From Sediminicola sp. YIK13 (GTDB taxonomy: Bacteria > Bacteroidota > Bacteroidia > Flavobacteriales > Flavobacteriaceae): 64,000 nucleotides of DNA. The stretch is taken from contig NZ_CP010535.1 in the NCBI RefSeq assembly GCF_001430825.1, positions 1,406,501 to 1,470,500 on the forward strand, in the 5' to 3' direction. The position numbers and the translations under genes are program-made. Positions 44,904 to 54,016 of this stretch are shown here, in pieces; the first letter of the stretch is position 1, and each line of letters opens with the position of its first letter. The notes under the pieces were generated by a model. That model was not told where the DNA came from, ran no database searches, and worked only from the letters and a program-made list of their open reading frames with translations.

Positions 44904-46502
44904 TTAATTTTCAACGTTAGGTAGTGGTGAATTCATCCAATATTCATTTAAACTGTCATCTTTTTTAATCGGCTGAAATTCGTTGAAAATTGGCTTTCCT
45001 TTATCCATGAATAGGTTATCATTGGGTAAACTAAGTTTTTCTAATTTCAATTTTTGCACAAAAAATTCTCTGAATTGTTTTCTGTTTTCATACCAATTCT
45101 CATTAATTAAATTTCCATCAATATCTTTTAAGTTTCTCAAATTGAAATTTAAAGTTTTGTTATTGATCTTAATTCCTTCCCCCGTAAGTTTTATCTTTTG
45201 TAACATGGCCAATGTATTTTTATTATTCAAATCTGGAAATAACTCTACCACATCCTCAATTAGAACCAAACCTTTTAATCTGAGCTTCTTTCCATTAAAG
45301 GTCACGTTGTAATTGGATTTTCTAAGTGCTGATTTATCTTCTAAAGCATTATTGAATTTAAGCACAAAACTATTCCTATTAAGTTTCAAGGTAACCTGCT
45401 CTAGCTGTAGTTTTGGCTGATGAGCCACAGTAAAGATATTCTCCATAGAGTGATAACTCAGATACATTTTTCCGCTTTCCTCTACATATTCAACTTTTGT
45501 TTTGAATAGTAGCCTATCCTTGTTTGTACTTCTTTCATTCATAACTTTATCATAAACAGCATATTCTAAGCCCTGAATGGCAAAATTATCCTTGGTGACA
45601 TATATGTGCCCTTTTACATCTAATGCATAAGAATCTACAGCTTTAAATGAAATATGATGCAAAAAATTCCCATCAACAATAACATCATCCTCTTTGTTAA
45701 AAATATGGTTCCTAGTAAAATCAATTTCAAACCTATTTATAAAACTAAAAGAATTGATTTTATAATTCCTTATAGGATTGTGTATTCTTAGAATGGTATA
45801 TTCATTACCACCATAACTGTCCAAAAAAGCATTGGGTATGGTTTTAGTCCTGCCTTTATAATCGTAAGGTCTTCGTCCAATAGTGTCAATTGGAAAATCA
45901 GTATTGTTAATAGATTCTAAAATTATAAACTTTGAAGCTTTATAATCCGAACTACGAAAACCTTGGTCATATACCTCGAATAAGGATTCGTTAAGATTGG
46001 TATAAATGGTATTGTTAAATTGATAATCTCTGTAATAACCTATATAAGAATAGGGGTTTTCAGGTAGGTTTTCCGAAAGCTTTTCAATGGACCTTTCGAT
46101 AATTTGACTTGCTGTAAGCTCTTGTTTCCTAGCTCTTTTTTCTCGAACAACAACCTCATCCAATTCAAATAAAGAAGATTTCATTTTAATCAATTCTATT
46201 GAATCATACTTAAAATTTGATAACGAAACAGTCTTCGTGTCATAGCCCATAGAGGATATTTCCAGTAGCTCACCACTAATTTTAAATCTCTTTGGAATTT
46301 TAAAACTACCGTCGGCATTAGAAATTACACCCAATGCTTTATCCTTAATCCTCACAGTTGCAAATACCACAGGTTCTCTAGTTATAGAATCAATTAATTT
46401 ACCCAAAATAAATTCTGAATCTTGTGCATACCCAATGAACCCCAAAAAGCTAAAAACAATAAAAAAAACTATAGAACGTAAGGTATACATACTTCTTAGC
46501 AA
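44904..46502 (-). CDS. Carboxypeptidase-regulatory-domain protein, exported
   Basis: A 532-residue protein with a signal peptide (FIVFSFLGFIGYAQ). Residues ~27-110 are a CarboxypepD_reg-like beta-sandwich (PF13715): GKLIDSITREPVVFATVRI, GVISNADGSFKIP, ISSMGYDTKTVSL. The rest has no catalytic motif I can name; it is beta-rich with DFTRNHIFNKEDDVIVDG and GHIYVTKDNFAIQGLEY, similar to flavobacterial surface/outer-membrane proteins that carry this regulatory domain without a TonB receptor. It is a single gene flanked on both sides by copies of the 119-bp repeat. Confidence 0.8.
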   Translation of the reverse strand: MLRSMYTLRSIVFFIVFSFLGFIGYAQDSEFILGKLIDSITREPVVFATVRIKDKALGVISNADGSFKIPKRFKISGELLEISSMGYDTKTVSLSNFKYDSIELIKMKSSLFELDEVVVREKRARKQELTASQIIERSIEKLSENLPENPYSYIGYYRDYQFNNTIYTNLNESLFEVYDQGFRSSDYKASKFIILESINNTDFPIDTIGRRPYDYKGRTKTIPNAFLDSYGGNEYTILRIHNPIRNYKINSFSFINRFEIDFTRNHIFNKEDDVIVDGNFLHHISFKAVDSYALDVKGHIYVTKDNFAIQGLEYAVYDKVMNERSTNKDRLLFKTKVEYVEESGKMYLSYHSMENIFTVAHQPKLQLEQVTLKLNRNSFVLKFNNALEDKSALRKSNYNVTFNGKKLRLKGLVLIEDVVELFPDLNNKNTLAMLQKIKLTGEGIKINNKTLNFNLRNLKDIDGNLINENWYENRKQFREFFVQKLKLEKLSLPNDNLFMDKGKPIFNEFQPIKKDDSLNEYWMNSPLPNVEN

Positions 46503-46744
46503 TTATTAACCGATTATAATACAATTAAATTATTAGAAAATTATCTCAAAAACTATACCATCCATTCGTCCCAATCGTAAAGCTTTTGAAATAAAGTACA
46601 AGGTAAGAATATGATAAGAAGTCCTCTGTATTAGAAAATTGATTTGGGTAACGATATTTGATTCTATAGCACAAAAGAGAGATATTAGGACTAATAACTT
46701 AAACGGTTTGAAATTTGAGGAACGTAAATTTCTCGAAAAGAATA

Positions 46745-47310
46745 GTTTTTTCAAATGAACCCTACCGGTCAATTAAAAATTATAGACTGGCTCCTTATTC
46801 TTTTTTTTAGTTCCCCCTCGTTTACAAAAACTACGTTTTCAAACTCTTTTTACAAAACAGGATTTGGAGAATCCCAATGAACCCTCCCTGTAAATAGAAA
46901 AGTGAAGGCTGGCGCCCTACCCTTTTTTTATTTCCCCTCGTTAACAAAACTACGTTGTCAAACTCGTTTGCAAAAACAGGATTTGGAGAATCCCAATAAA
47001 CTCTCCCTGTAAATAGAAAAGTGAAGGCTGGCGCCCTACCCTTTTTTTATTTCCACTCGTTAACAAAACTACGTTTTGAAACTCGTTTGCAAGAACAGGA
47101 TTTGGAGAATCCCAATGAACCCTAGGTGCAAATAGAAAAGTGAAGGCTGGCGCCTTGCTACTTTTTTGTTTCCACTCCATGCTAAAACTACGTTGTCAAA
47201 CTCGTTTGCAAAAACAGGATTTGGAGAATCCCAATGAACCCTCCCTGTAAATAGAAAAGTGAAGGCTGGCGCCCTACCCTTTTTTTATTTCCACTCCATG
47301 CTAAAACTGA
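46745..47310. repeat. Tandem array of about 119-bp repeats
   Basis: Successive units start the block CTCGTTAACAAAACTACG (or CTCCATGCTAAAACT) at 46817, 46937, 47056, 47175 and 47294, giving periods of 120, 119, 119 and 119 bases. Each unit has CAAACTCGTTTGC, ACAGGATTTGGAGAATCCC (a 5-bp stem GGATT/AATCC), AATGAACCCT, AAGTGAAGGCTGGCGCC and a T-rich stretch. The middle units are nearly identical; the first (46745 onward) and last are degenerate. Frames that cross the array are not conserved, so it is noncoding. It lies directly downstream of the tRNA-Pro(GGG) terminator. Confidence 0.88.
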
Positions 47311-47330
47311 GTTTTGCATTTCGTGGAAAT

Positions 47331-47362
47331 AAAAAAAGTGATTTGCAAATGCAAATCACTTC
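47331..47362 (-). terminator. Terminator of tRNA-Pro(GGG)
   Basis: A 9-base-pair perfect hairpin, arms GTGATTTGC and GCAAATCAC with a 4-base loop (47338-47359). On the minus strand it is followed by TTTTTTT, 13 bases after the tRNA 3' end. Confidence 0.82.
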
Positions 47363-47371
47363 TCTGCTTGG

Positions 47372-47445
47372 TCGGGATGACAGGATTTGAACCTGCGACC
47401 CCACGCCCCCCAGGCGTGTACGCTACCGGGCTGCGCTACATCCCG
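47372..47445 (-). tRNA. tRNA-Pro (GGG anticodon)
   Basis: On the minus strand the gene starts CGGGATG and pairs with CATCCCG at the 3' end (discriminator A; CCA not encoded). The D arm contains AGCCCGGTAGC and the T arm GCAGGTTCAAATCCTG. The anticodon stem is CACGC/GCGTG around the seven-base loop CTGGGGG, giving anticodon GGG. Length 74 bases. It has its own promoter box and terminator. Confidence 0.95.
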
Positions 47446-47504
47446 AAATAATCCAAGTAAATCATAGAGCCAAATGTTTTAAGATTTACCTCTCTATTGG
47501 GGTG

Positions 47505-47512
47505 CAAATATA
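47505..47512 (-). promoter_or_regulatory. -7 box of tRNA-Pro(GGG)
   Basis: On the minus strand TATATTTG, a full TAnnTTTG match, 60 bases upstream of the mature tRNA. The surrounding CCTATATTTGCA is identical to the box ahead of the second tRNA-Pro (53905-53912). Confidence 0.7.
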
Positions 47513-47757
47513 GGATTAAATAATATAAAATAAAATGCTAAAAAACATCATTATCAAAACTGTTAATTTTATGGTTGATCTTCTATTTTAATAAATTACT
47601 GGGTAGGTTAAATGATAGCGGTACTAATACCGAAAGTCAAGACTTTGTACTATTCATAATCGCCTGATGACCAATAGTTTTTTTATAGAATATCATATAA
47701 TTTGCTTAAATTTAAGTGGCTGACTGGTTAAGATACCTCAAATCAATAAATAAAATT

Positions 47758-48318
47758 ATGAGATATTCTATCTATTATAAGATTTTGGTGTTTTTTATTA
47801 TTTTATGGATTTCTCCAGTCAATGCGCAATTTTTCCAAACATCTTCTGCCCAAATTTCCTTTTTTTCCAAAACCCCTTTAGAAGATATTAAAGCCAAATC
47901 CCACGAAGGCATATCTGTGTTAAATAGTAGTACTGGAGAAATTTTATTTAAAATTAATATAAGATCATTTCAATTTAAAAAGTCTTTAATGCAAGAACAT
48001 TTCAACGAAAATTATATGGAAAGTGAAAAATACCCAAATGCTGAATTTAAAGGCATAAGTATAGTTCCCATAGATATAACTTCAACTAAAAATCAAGAGG
48101 TAATTTTCAAGGGCGACTTTACCGTTCACGGAGTAACAAAAGAACGAGAGTTAAAGACAACTATTAAATTGATTGATGGTGACACTTTGTTCTTAGAATC
48201 AGATTTTCAAGTCAAATGTGAGGATCACAATATAAAAATACCCAGAATACTATGGCAAAATATTGCTGAAAGTATTGATGTCCATGTATATGCAACTTAT
48301 CAAATCGTTTCAAAATGA
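47758..48318 (+). CDS. YceI-family protein, exported
   Basis: 186 residues from the ATG at 47758, chosen because it begins the signal peptide MRYSIYYKILVFFIILWISPVNAQ; an in-frame ATG at 47716 would place 14 charged residues before it. The mature part is a YceI lipocalin-like barrel: SSAQISFFSKTPLEDIKA, FKINIRSFQFKKSLM, the conserved HFNENYMESEKYPNAEFKG and FTVHGVTKE. YceI proteins bind polyisoprenoids or similar amphiphiles in the periplasm. The stop overlaps the next gene's ATG by 4 bases (ATGA). YceI, DUF5777 and a Rieske lipoprotein occur together in several flavobacteria as far as I know, suggesting a shared redox or lipid role. Confidence 0.88.
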   Translation: MRYSIYYKILVFFIILWISPVNAQFFQTSSAQISFFSKTPLEDIKAKSHEGISVLNSSTGEILFKINIRSFQFKKSLMQEHFNENYMESEKYPNAEFKGISIVPIDITSTKNQEVIFKGDFTVHGVTKERELKTTIKLIDGDTLFLESDFQVKCEDHNIKIPRILWQNIAESIDVHVYATYQIVSK

Positions 48319-49220
48319 AAAATTTATATTTATTCATATTTCTCATTGCTTTCAATTGCTCCAGTGCTCAGGATATAGATAGTGTAATGGACCAAATCAC
48401 AACTGAAAAGGACTATAAAATTCAGGCTACATTTAAAAGTCCCAAATTAGTCCTACTTGAAACAAATGAAACCCAGAAAGCAAAAAATCTCTCCTTTTGG
48501 GTCGGACATAGATTTGGTGATATCGGTGGAGATTTTGGTGGTTCACGTACATTATTTGGCCTTGACGTGGCTACCGATCTTTATTTGGGTTTCGATTATG
48601 GCATAACTGATGACCTCACAATTGGCATTGGTAGAAGTAAGTTTAATGAAACTTATAACACCTTAGTCAAATATCGCTTGGTATCGCAGAAAGAAAAGAC
48701 TTCCCCCCTATCGATTACATTATTTGAACAGAGTAGTTTTATTACTAGAGAACCATTTTTTAACAACGAATTTACCAGTGGAACTGACCGAATTTCTCAT
48801 TTTTTTCAGGCTATTTTTGCTAGGAAATTTAGTCCTTCTGTTTCATTTTTGGTAAGTCCAGGCTACTTAATTAGAACTGATGATCAGATAGATGATGTAG
48901 GAGACACTAAGAATCTATTTTCTATTGGGATTGGAGGAAGGGTAAAAGTATTTAAGCGAATTTCCCTAATAGCCGATTACACAATTGTAAATGGATTAAG
49001 TAGACCTGATGATTTATCCACAGCTTACTATAATCCATTAGGGATAGGTATAGAATTAGAAACGGGCGGGCATGTTTTTAGCCTAAATTTTCAAAACTCC
49101 CAATATATCACTACAAACAATTTTATACCGAACACTACTAAAAGTTGGTCCGATGGGGGTGTTCGATTTGGTTTTGCAATATCAAGAAACTTTAATCTTG
49201 GACCAAAAGACATAGAATAG
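48315..49220 (+). CDS. DUF5777 outer-membrane beta-barrel protein
   Basis: A 301-residue protein with a signal peptide (LFIFLIAFNCSSAQ). The body alternates barrel strands in the DUF5777 manner: FWVGHRFGDIGGDFGGSRTLFGLD, LYLGFDYGITDDLTIGIGR, TLVKYRLVSQ, LSITLFEQSSF. The conserved HRFG motif and FGLD are typical. It overlaps the YceI gene by 4 bases, and the Rieske gene follows after 25 bases. It is an outer-membrane protein of unknown function; no catalytic residues are visible. Confidence 0.85.
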   Translation: MKNLYLFIFLIAFNCSSAQDIDSVMDQITTEKDYKIQATFKSPKLVLLETNETQKAKNLSFWVGHRFGDIGGDFGGSRTLFGLDVATDLYLGFDYGITDDLTIGIGRSKFNETYNTLVKYRLVSQKEKTSPLSITLFEQSSFITREPFFNNEFTSGTDRISHFFQAIFARKFSPSVSFLVSPGYLIRTDDQIDDVGDTKNLFSIGIGGRVKVFKRISLIADYTIVNGLSRPDDLSTAYYNPLGIGIELETGGHVFSLNFQNSQYITTNNFIPNTTKSWSDGGVRFGFAISRNFNLGPKDIE

Positions 49221-49245
49221 TATTAATTCATTAAAATCTAATACC

Positions 49246-49698
49246 ATGAGAAGAGGAGAGTTTATAAATTCAATGGGAGCAGGAGTGCTGTTGGTTTGTT
49301 CGGGTTCTTGTATGCTGGCCGGATGTAGTTCCGGTGATGAGAGTCCAACTGTTGATCCGCCCGGAAACGGAGGCGGACCTGCGATGGTAAGTATTGCTCT
49401 TTCTAGCATAGCTAATATAGGTGATCAGACTAAAAAAAGTTCGATCCTATTTTTTAAAATTGGTTCTGGGAATACACCTAGTGATTTTGTGGCCACTGAG
49501 GCTGTTTGTCCACATCAAGGTGGCTCCTTGGTCTGGGAACAAAACAATGGAATCATTGAATGCCAGCTACATTTCGCACAATACACACAAAATGGTGCAA
49601 TAGTTCAGGGGCCCCAAAATACTACAGGCAATACCAGGGAATTAAAGGTATATCCTATAACTATTAGTGGGGATACTATAACTGCAACTATAAGTTAA
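49246..49698 (+). CDS. Rieske [2Fe-2S] lipoprotein
   Basis: A 150-residue lipoprotein (lipobox MLAGC, Cys27; a Gly/Pro-rich linker DPPGNGGGP follows). The Rieske cluster ligands are complete: C88 and H90 in VCPHQGG, C106 and H109 in ECQLHFA, giving CxHx(15)CxxH. The second box lacks the usual GxxF but has HFAQYTQNG. The two arginines at residues 2-3 are compatible with Tat export, expected for a cofactor-loaded protein, although the signal is weak. Electron transfer in the periplasm is likely; the partner is unknown. It is the last gene of the YceI-DUF5777-Rieske operon. Confidence 0.9.
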   Translation: MRRGEFINSMGAGVLLVCSGSCMLAGCSSGDESPTVDPPGNGGGPAMVSIALSSIANIGDQTKKSSILFFKIGSGNTPSDFVATEAVCPHQGGSLVWEQNNGIIECQLHFAQYTQNGAIVQGPQNTTGNTRELKVYPITISGDTITATIS

Positions 49699-50681
49699 AG
49701 CTGCCCTACCATCTTAAGTCCTTTGTCCTTTTATTTTTTATAATCGGATATGGATTCCTATGAGTTGTAGGGTGACGGCTTAACAGGTTAAATTCTTTGG
49801 TACATGGTAATATTGTGCTTGCTTTCATTCTCCATAACCCTATATCTCAAGTAATAATATTCTTTTAACAGAACTGTTATATACTCTATATGGATATTTT
49901 TACAGCGGCTGTAAATCTATCGAATAAGGATACCTGAATAAATTTCCTTTCCTATATTTTAAAAATTTTCTGGAATTATAGTTATCAGTGTACACATTCA
50001 AATGCCCCAACCCAACTATAAATGATTGTTCAATATCAAAGAAAAGATAACACAAAAATTATAACGCAATTGGGACAGAGGCTAGTTGATCAACTGCATG
50101 TAGTTTTAGAATATCGAATTAATGACTACCTCTTAAGTGATACTTATGGTTTGGGCTATGGTCTGTAGTATAATGTGTCTTTTTAATCCAAAAATGAAGC
50201 TCTTGATGGTTTAGTTAAGGAATTATGATGGAAATTGACTCCAAAAAAGTAGAGAAGATCAAGATTAGATTTAAATACAACTTTTTAAAAAAAAAATATT
50301 TAGAATCCATTATTAGAAATACAGCGTTAATCCCATCACCCCATAATAAGAAATCAGTAAAGCAAAAAGATAATAAAGCCTTCAACCCAATATTTAATCC
50401 TGAAATAAAGGTGCCCAACAGCAACTAACATTAATTTCACTATCTTTATCTTATCGTTGGATTCCTATAAAATGAATGTAGAGATTCCAAAACTCCACCA
50501 GTTACTTATGTAGGTATTTGCTAATTCCATAATAATAAAGACATAAGAATTACTAAAATCATTTGTATTATGATGGAAAAGGACTAAACATGTCAGCAAT
50601 AATGCCGACATAAAAGTTTTAAACGCCCATAACCTTCCCGAAAAATGTGGTAGGGCGATTTTAAATAGATGTTATAATACT
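49699..50681. other. Long intergenic region before the PAS kinase
   Basis: About 980 AT-rich bases. It contains a 48-codon plus-strand frame (50022-50168, starting MIVQYQRKDNTK) and overlapping frames of 67-69 codons on both strands at 50215-50428. None has a recognisable domain or conserved context, and the 50215-50428 pair is mutually exclusive. I see no RNA gene or long repeat. It probably includes the kinase promoter and decayed sequence. Confidence 0.5.
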
Positions 50682-53516
50682 ATGAGATCCAACCCTCCAA
50701 AATCCAATAAAGAATCTATCAAAGAACCGACCACCGCTTCTTCGTTGGCACTATTGAATGAAGAGATAAAAAATAGTGAAGCTCGGTATCGTGAATTATT
50801 ATTTGGATTGCCTATAGCCGTATATACCTGCAATGCAGAAGGGTATATCCAATTATACAATGAGGCGGCAGCGGAACTATGGGGGACCAAACCCTTGATA
50901 GGCAAGGACCTATGGTGCGGTTCTTGGAAAATTTATAGGCAAGACGGCACTCCTTTGCCACTTGAAGAATGTCCTATGGCTCTGGCCTTAAAGGAAAAGC
51001 GGCCTGTTAGTTTTGAAATTCTAATTGAGCGGCCTGATGGAAGTAGGCGCCATATCATTCCAAACCCACAACCCACCTTCGATGCAAATGGTAACTTATC
51101 GGGTGCTATCAACACCTTGATAGATATCACCCTACAAGTAGAGGCGCGTAATAAAATTGAAGAAAGCGAAACCCAATTCAGCACGCTTGCCAATAATATT
51201 CAAAATTTGGCCTGGATGGCGAATGCTGACGGCTGGGTATTCTGGTATAACCAACGGTGGTATGAATTTACAGGTACTACGAAAGAAGAAATGGAAGGCT
51301 GGGGCTGGCAATCCTTGATTCACCCTAACTATTTAAGTATGGTTCAGAAGGGATGGAAAGAGGCTTTAGATACAGGGGAACCATTTGGAGTGACCTTTCC
51401 ACTTAAAGGGGCAGATGGTAAATTCAGATCTTTTATAACCAGGGTCTTACCTATTTACGATAGTGAACAGAACATAATTCGTTGGGTTGGCACACAGACA
51501 GATATCCATGAGCATTTAGTGCATTCCAGCTTCTTGGAATCCAACCTAAAGGAGGTATACGAAGAAATGCAGGCCATTCTCCAGTTTGCACCAGATGCTG
51601 TAATCAGCATTGACAAAAATGGAATAATTCTAAGTTGGAACCCCGAGGCCGAGAAAATTTTTGGATGGAAAAAAGATGAAGTAGTTGGAAGACTCTTGAC
51701 TGAGACGATAATACCCGAACGATATGCCCAGCGCCATACAAAAGGAATGGAGCATTTTTTGAAGACCGGTGAAGGTCCGGTCATTAACAAACCAGTAGAG
51801 ATGTTCGCAGTGACGAAGGACGGGATTGAAATTCCGGTTGAATTGAAGATTTCTGCTACAAAAATTAACAACAGCCATATTTTTATTGGATTCCTCCGCG
51901 ATATATCACTTAGAAAGCAAGCCCAAGAAACAATAAACAAAAAAACCTCACAGCTCATTGAAGCTCAAGAACTTGCTCATATAGGTAGTTGGGAATGGGA
52001 TGTGAGGTCCAATAAAATTGAATGGTCTGATGAACTATACAGGATTTATGAATTAGACCCTGAAGAATTTGAACCCAATTATGAATCCTTTCTCAGTTAC
52101 ATTCATGTTGATGACAGAGAGTTAATGAATGCTACGGTACAGCAAGCGTATAAAGACCATCAATCCTATACATTAATACATAGAATAACATGCCCTGATG
52201 GGAAAATCAAGTCTCTTAAAGGCACTGGAAAGGTATTTACCAATAAACAAGGCGAAATAGTTCGTATGTCTGGAACGGGACAGGATATTACAGAACAGCA
52301 AAAACATGAGGCAGAATTAAGAGCAAGCGAGGAACGATTCTACAAGATTTTTGACAGTAACCCAGTGCCCATGGCGCTGTCAGAAATTGAAACCAACAAG
52401 ATAAAATATGTAAATTCCCTTTTTTGTAGCACATTTGGCTACACTAAGGAAGAAGTTATTGGAAAAACCTCTGAGGAACTGGAGCTGATAGGGCCTCAGG
52501 AATACGAAAGGGTAATTGCCTACATATTCGGATATCTTCAAGAAAAGAGAAGCCTTGATGAAATTAAGGCCATGTCCATTGATGAAACGGAGCAGCTCCT
52601 GATGAGATTAAAGCAAACGGGTGCATTGAAGGATTTTGAAGTTCAGTATACCCGTAAATCTGGCGAGGTCTTTCCCGTGATGATTTCTTTTGAAATAATC
52701 AAGCTCAACTCCGAACGTTATACGGTAACCTCTTACCAAGATATTTCGGAAAGGAAAAGGGCCAATGAGTTGCTCAAAAACCAAAACAAACAGCTGGAAA
52801 AAATGAACAAAGAGCTACAATCCTTTACTTACATTACCAGCCATGACCTTCAGGAGCCTTTACGTAAAATCCAAACCTTTGCAGGACAGGTTCTAGATAC
52901 CGAATTGGCAAACCTTTCCGAAAAGGGTAAAAACTATTTTTTGAGGATACATAATGCAGCGGACCGAATGCAAACCCTCATCCAGGATTTACTTGCGTTA
53001 TCCTACGCCAATACGAATAAAGGTAAATTTGAATTTACAAAACTAAATGACATTGTAGAATCTGTCAAAGCAGAATTCGCCGAAACGGATGTTATTGAAG
53101 GGGCAATAATTGAGGTGCAAGAGCTGGGACAAGTCAATATAATCCCATTTCAATTTCAACAATTATTTCTCAATCTCTTTAGCAATTCCTTTAAATTTTC
53201 AAAATCAGGACATCCGGCACGTATACAAATACGAAGCGAAATAGTTAAGGGCAATACCTTGAACCAAGATGGGATTAGGCCCGGCCAAACCTATTTACAT
53301 ATTTCATTCAAAGATAACGGTATTGGATTTAAAGAAGAATTCTCCGAAAAGATTTTTGAAGTGTTCCAAAGACTCCATGGCAGGGATCAATATCCTGGAA
53401 CTGGCATCGGGCTGGCTATCGTAAAAAAAATTGTTGAGAACCATAATGGCTTCATTTCGGCAACCAGTGAACTGGATAAGGGCACTACTTTTGATATTTA
53501 TATTCCGGCAACATAA
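50682..53516 (+). CDS. Soluble multi-PAS sensor histidine kinase (orphan)
   Basis: A 944-residue kinase with no transmembrane segment or receiver. At least five PAS/PAC units are visible (for example GLPIAVYTCNAEGYIQLYNEA, ANNIQNLAWMANADGWVFW, FAPDAVISIDKNGIILSWN with GFLRDISLR, GSWEWDVRSNKIEWSDELY, and FDSNPVPMALSEIETNKIKYV). The histidine box is TYITSHDLQEPLRKI, followed by a HATPase with NLFSNSFKFS (N box), KDNGIGF (G1) and GTGIGLAIVKKI (G2). The H-box form and PAS content are typical of Bacteroidota light/redox-type kinases. No response regulator is adjacent; the nearest is the H-NOX cluster about 30 kb away. Confidence 0.92.
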   Translation: MRSNPPKSNKESIKEPTTASSLALLNEEIKNSEARYRELLFGLPIAVYTCNAEGYIQLYNEAAAELWGTKPLIGKDLWCGSWKIYRQDGTPLPLEECPMALALKEKRPVSFEILIERPDGSRRHIIPNPQPTFDANGNLSGAINTLIDITLQVEARNKIEESETQFSTLANNIQNLAWMANADGWVFWYNQRWYEFTGTTKEEMEGWGWQSLIHPNYLSMVQKGWKEALDTGEPFGVTFPLKGADGKFRSFITRVLPIYDSEQNIIRWVGTQTDIHEHLVHSSFLESNLKEVYEEMQAILQFAPDAVISIDKNGIILSWNPEAEKIFGWKKDEVVGRLLTETIIPERYAQRHTKGMEHFLKTGEGPVINKPVEMFAVTKDGIEIPVELKISATKINNSHIFIGFLRDISLRKQAQETINKKTSQLIEAQELAHIGSWEWDVRSNKIEWSDELYRIYELDPEEFEPNYESFLSYIHVDDRELMNATVQQAYKDHQSYTLIHRITCPDGKIKSLKGTGKVFTNKQGEIVRMSGTGQDITEQQKHEAELRASEERFYKIFDSNPVPMALSEIETNKIKYVNSLFCSTFGYTKEEVIGKTSEELELIGPQEYERVIAYIFGYLQEKRSLDEIKAMSIDETEQLLMRLKQTGALKDFEVQYTRKSGEVFPVMISFEIIKLNSERYTVTSYQDISERKRANELLKNQNKQLEKMNKELQSFTYITSHDLQEPLRKIQTFAGQVLDTELANLSEKGKNYFLRIHNAADRMQTLIQDLLALSYANTNKGKFEFTKLNDIVESVKAEFAETDVIEGAIIEVQELGQVNIIPFQFQQLFLNLFSNSFKFSKSGHPARIQIRSEIVKGNTLNQDGIRPGQTYLHISFKDNGIGFKEEFSEKIFEVFQRLHGRDQYPGTGIGLAIVKKIVENHNGFISATSELDKGTTFDIYIPAT

Positions 53517-53685
53517 ATGGAAAGACCATCCAATCACAAGCCCACACCTGTTTGTTTTTTGTTTTTACCTGAGTCTGGAAACAAGGCATAGGATTACCTC
53601 GTTGGCACTCGGTGATCCTGATATTGCATCCGACGACGATCCGGAGGTGAGGAGAGGAATGCACCGGTGCTCAAGAAAATCCAGT

Positions 53686-53713
53686 ACAGGCTTTCGCCTG
53701 TTTGTCTTTTTTG
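53686..53713 (+). terminator. Terminator-like hairpin after the PAS kinase
   Basis: A 6-base-pair hairpin, ACAGGC-tttc-GCCTGT, is followed by TTGTCTTTTTTG on the plus strand, about 170 bases after the kinase stop. It overlaps a larger inverted repeat shared with the tRNA terminator on the other strand. Confidence 0.55.
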
Positions 53714-53763
53714 TTTTCCACTGCTTAAGCACCCAGCGGCGCTACGCATTGGAAAACAAAAAA
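53707..53763. repeat. 14-base perfect inverted repeat between convergent terminators
   Basis: TTTTTTGTTTTCCA (53707-53720) and TGGAAAACAAAAAA (53750-53763) are perfect inverse copies with a 29-base GC-richer loop between them. It sits between the kinase terminator hairpin and the tRNA-Pro terminator hairpin, where two transcripts converge. Confidence 0.75.
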
Positions 53764-53787
53764 GCCAGACATTGCTGTCTGGCTTTT
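53757..53787 (-). terminator. Terminator of tRNA-Pro(TGG)
   Basis: An 8-base-pair hairpin GCCAGACA-4-TGTCTGGC (53764-53783), followed on the minus strand by TTTTTTG, directly downstream of the tRNA. It has T-runs on both strands and may work in both directions. Confidence 0.85.
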
Positions 53788-53792
53788 GTTGG

Positions 53793-53867
53793 TCGGGGTG
53801 GCAGGATTCGAACCTGCGGCCTCCTGCTCCCAAAGCAGGCGCGATAACCGGGCTACGCTACACCCCG
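53793..53867 (-). tRNA. tRNA-Pro (TGG anticodon)
   Basis: On the minus strand the acceptor CGGGGTG pairs with CACCCCG (discriminator A; no encoded CCA). The anticodon stem is CCTGC/GCAGG around the loop TTTGGGA, so the anticodon is TGG. The T arm is GCAGGTTCGAATCCTG. Length 75 bases. It is the second proline tRNA of the window. Confidence 0.96.
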
Positions 53868-53904
53868 AAAAATTTAGGATAGAAACTATCTAATTTTCGG
53901 ATTG

Positions 53905-53912
53905 CAAATATA
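53905..53912 (-). promoter_or_regulatory. -7 box of tRNA-Pro(TGG)
   Basis: On the minus strand TATATTTG, a full consensus match 38 bases upstream of the tRNA, with a TTG(AC) -33 candidate about 18 bases further upstream (TTGACTTG near 53931-53938). Confidence 0.75.
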
Positions 53913-54016
53913 GGATAATACTTAGAATGACAAGTCAAAAAAAGTCTTATAAATATAAAATAGGTGTTAAAAATTTTTAACACCTATTTTTCAAGCTTTT
54001 AACTTTAATAATATAG

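Noticed and set aside
46562-46575. CCATTCGTCCCAA, similar to the operator half-site
   Set aside because: There is no second half-site at +21 and no -7 box at +62.
46533-47180. Short minus-strand frames of 76-79 codons across the tandem repeats
   Set aside because: The frames are not kept from one repeat unit to the next, and unit lengths of 119-120 bases break the reading frame.
46745-47310. CRISPR array
   Set aside because: Units are contiguous repeats of about 119 bases without unique spacers, and there are no cas genes.
50215-50428. Overlapping 67- and 69-codon frames on opposite strands
   Set aside because: They exclude each other, have biased composition (lysine-rich or hydrophobic) and no recognisable family.
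50498-50520. CCAGTTACTTATGTAGG upstream of the PAS kinase, similar to the second half-site at 22348
   Set aside because: No partner half-site 21 bases upstream and no TTTG box at the required spacing.
53667-53882. A 71-codon plus-strand frame ending in WQDSNLRPPAPKAG-type sequence
   Set aside because: It is the antisense translation of the tRNA-Pro gene, a well-known spurious prediction.
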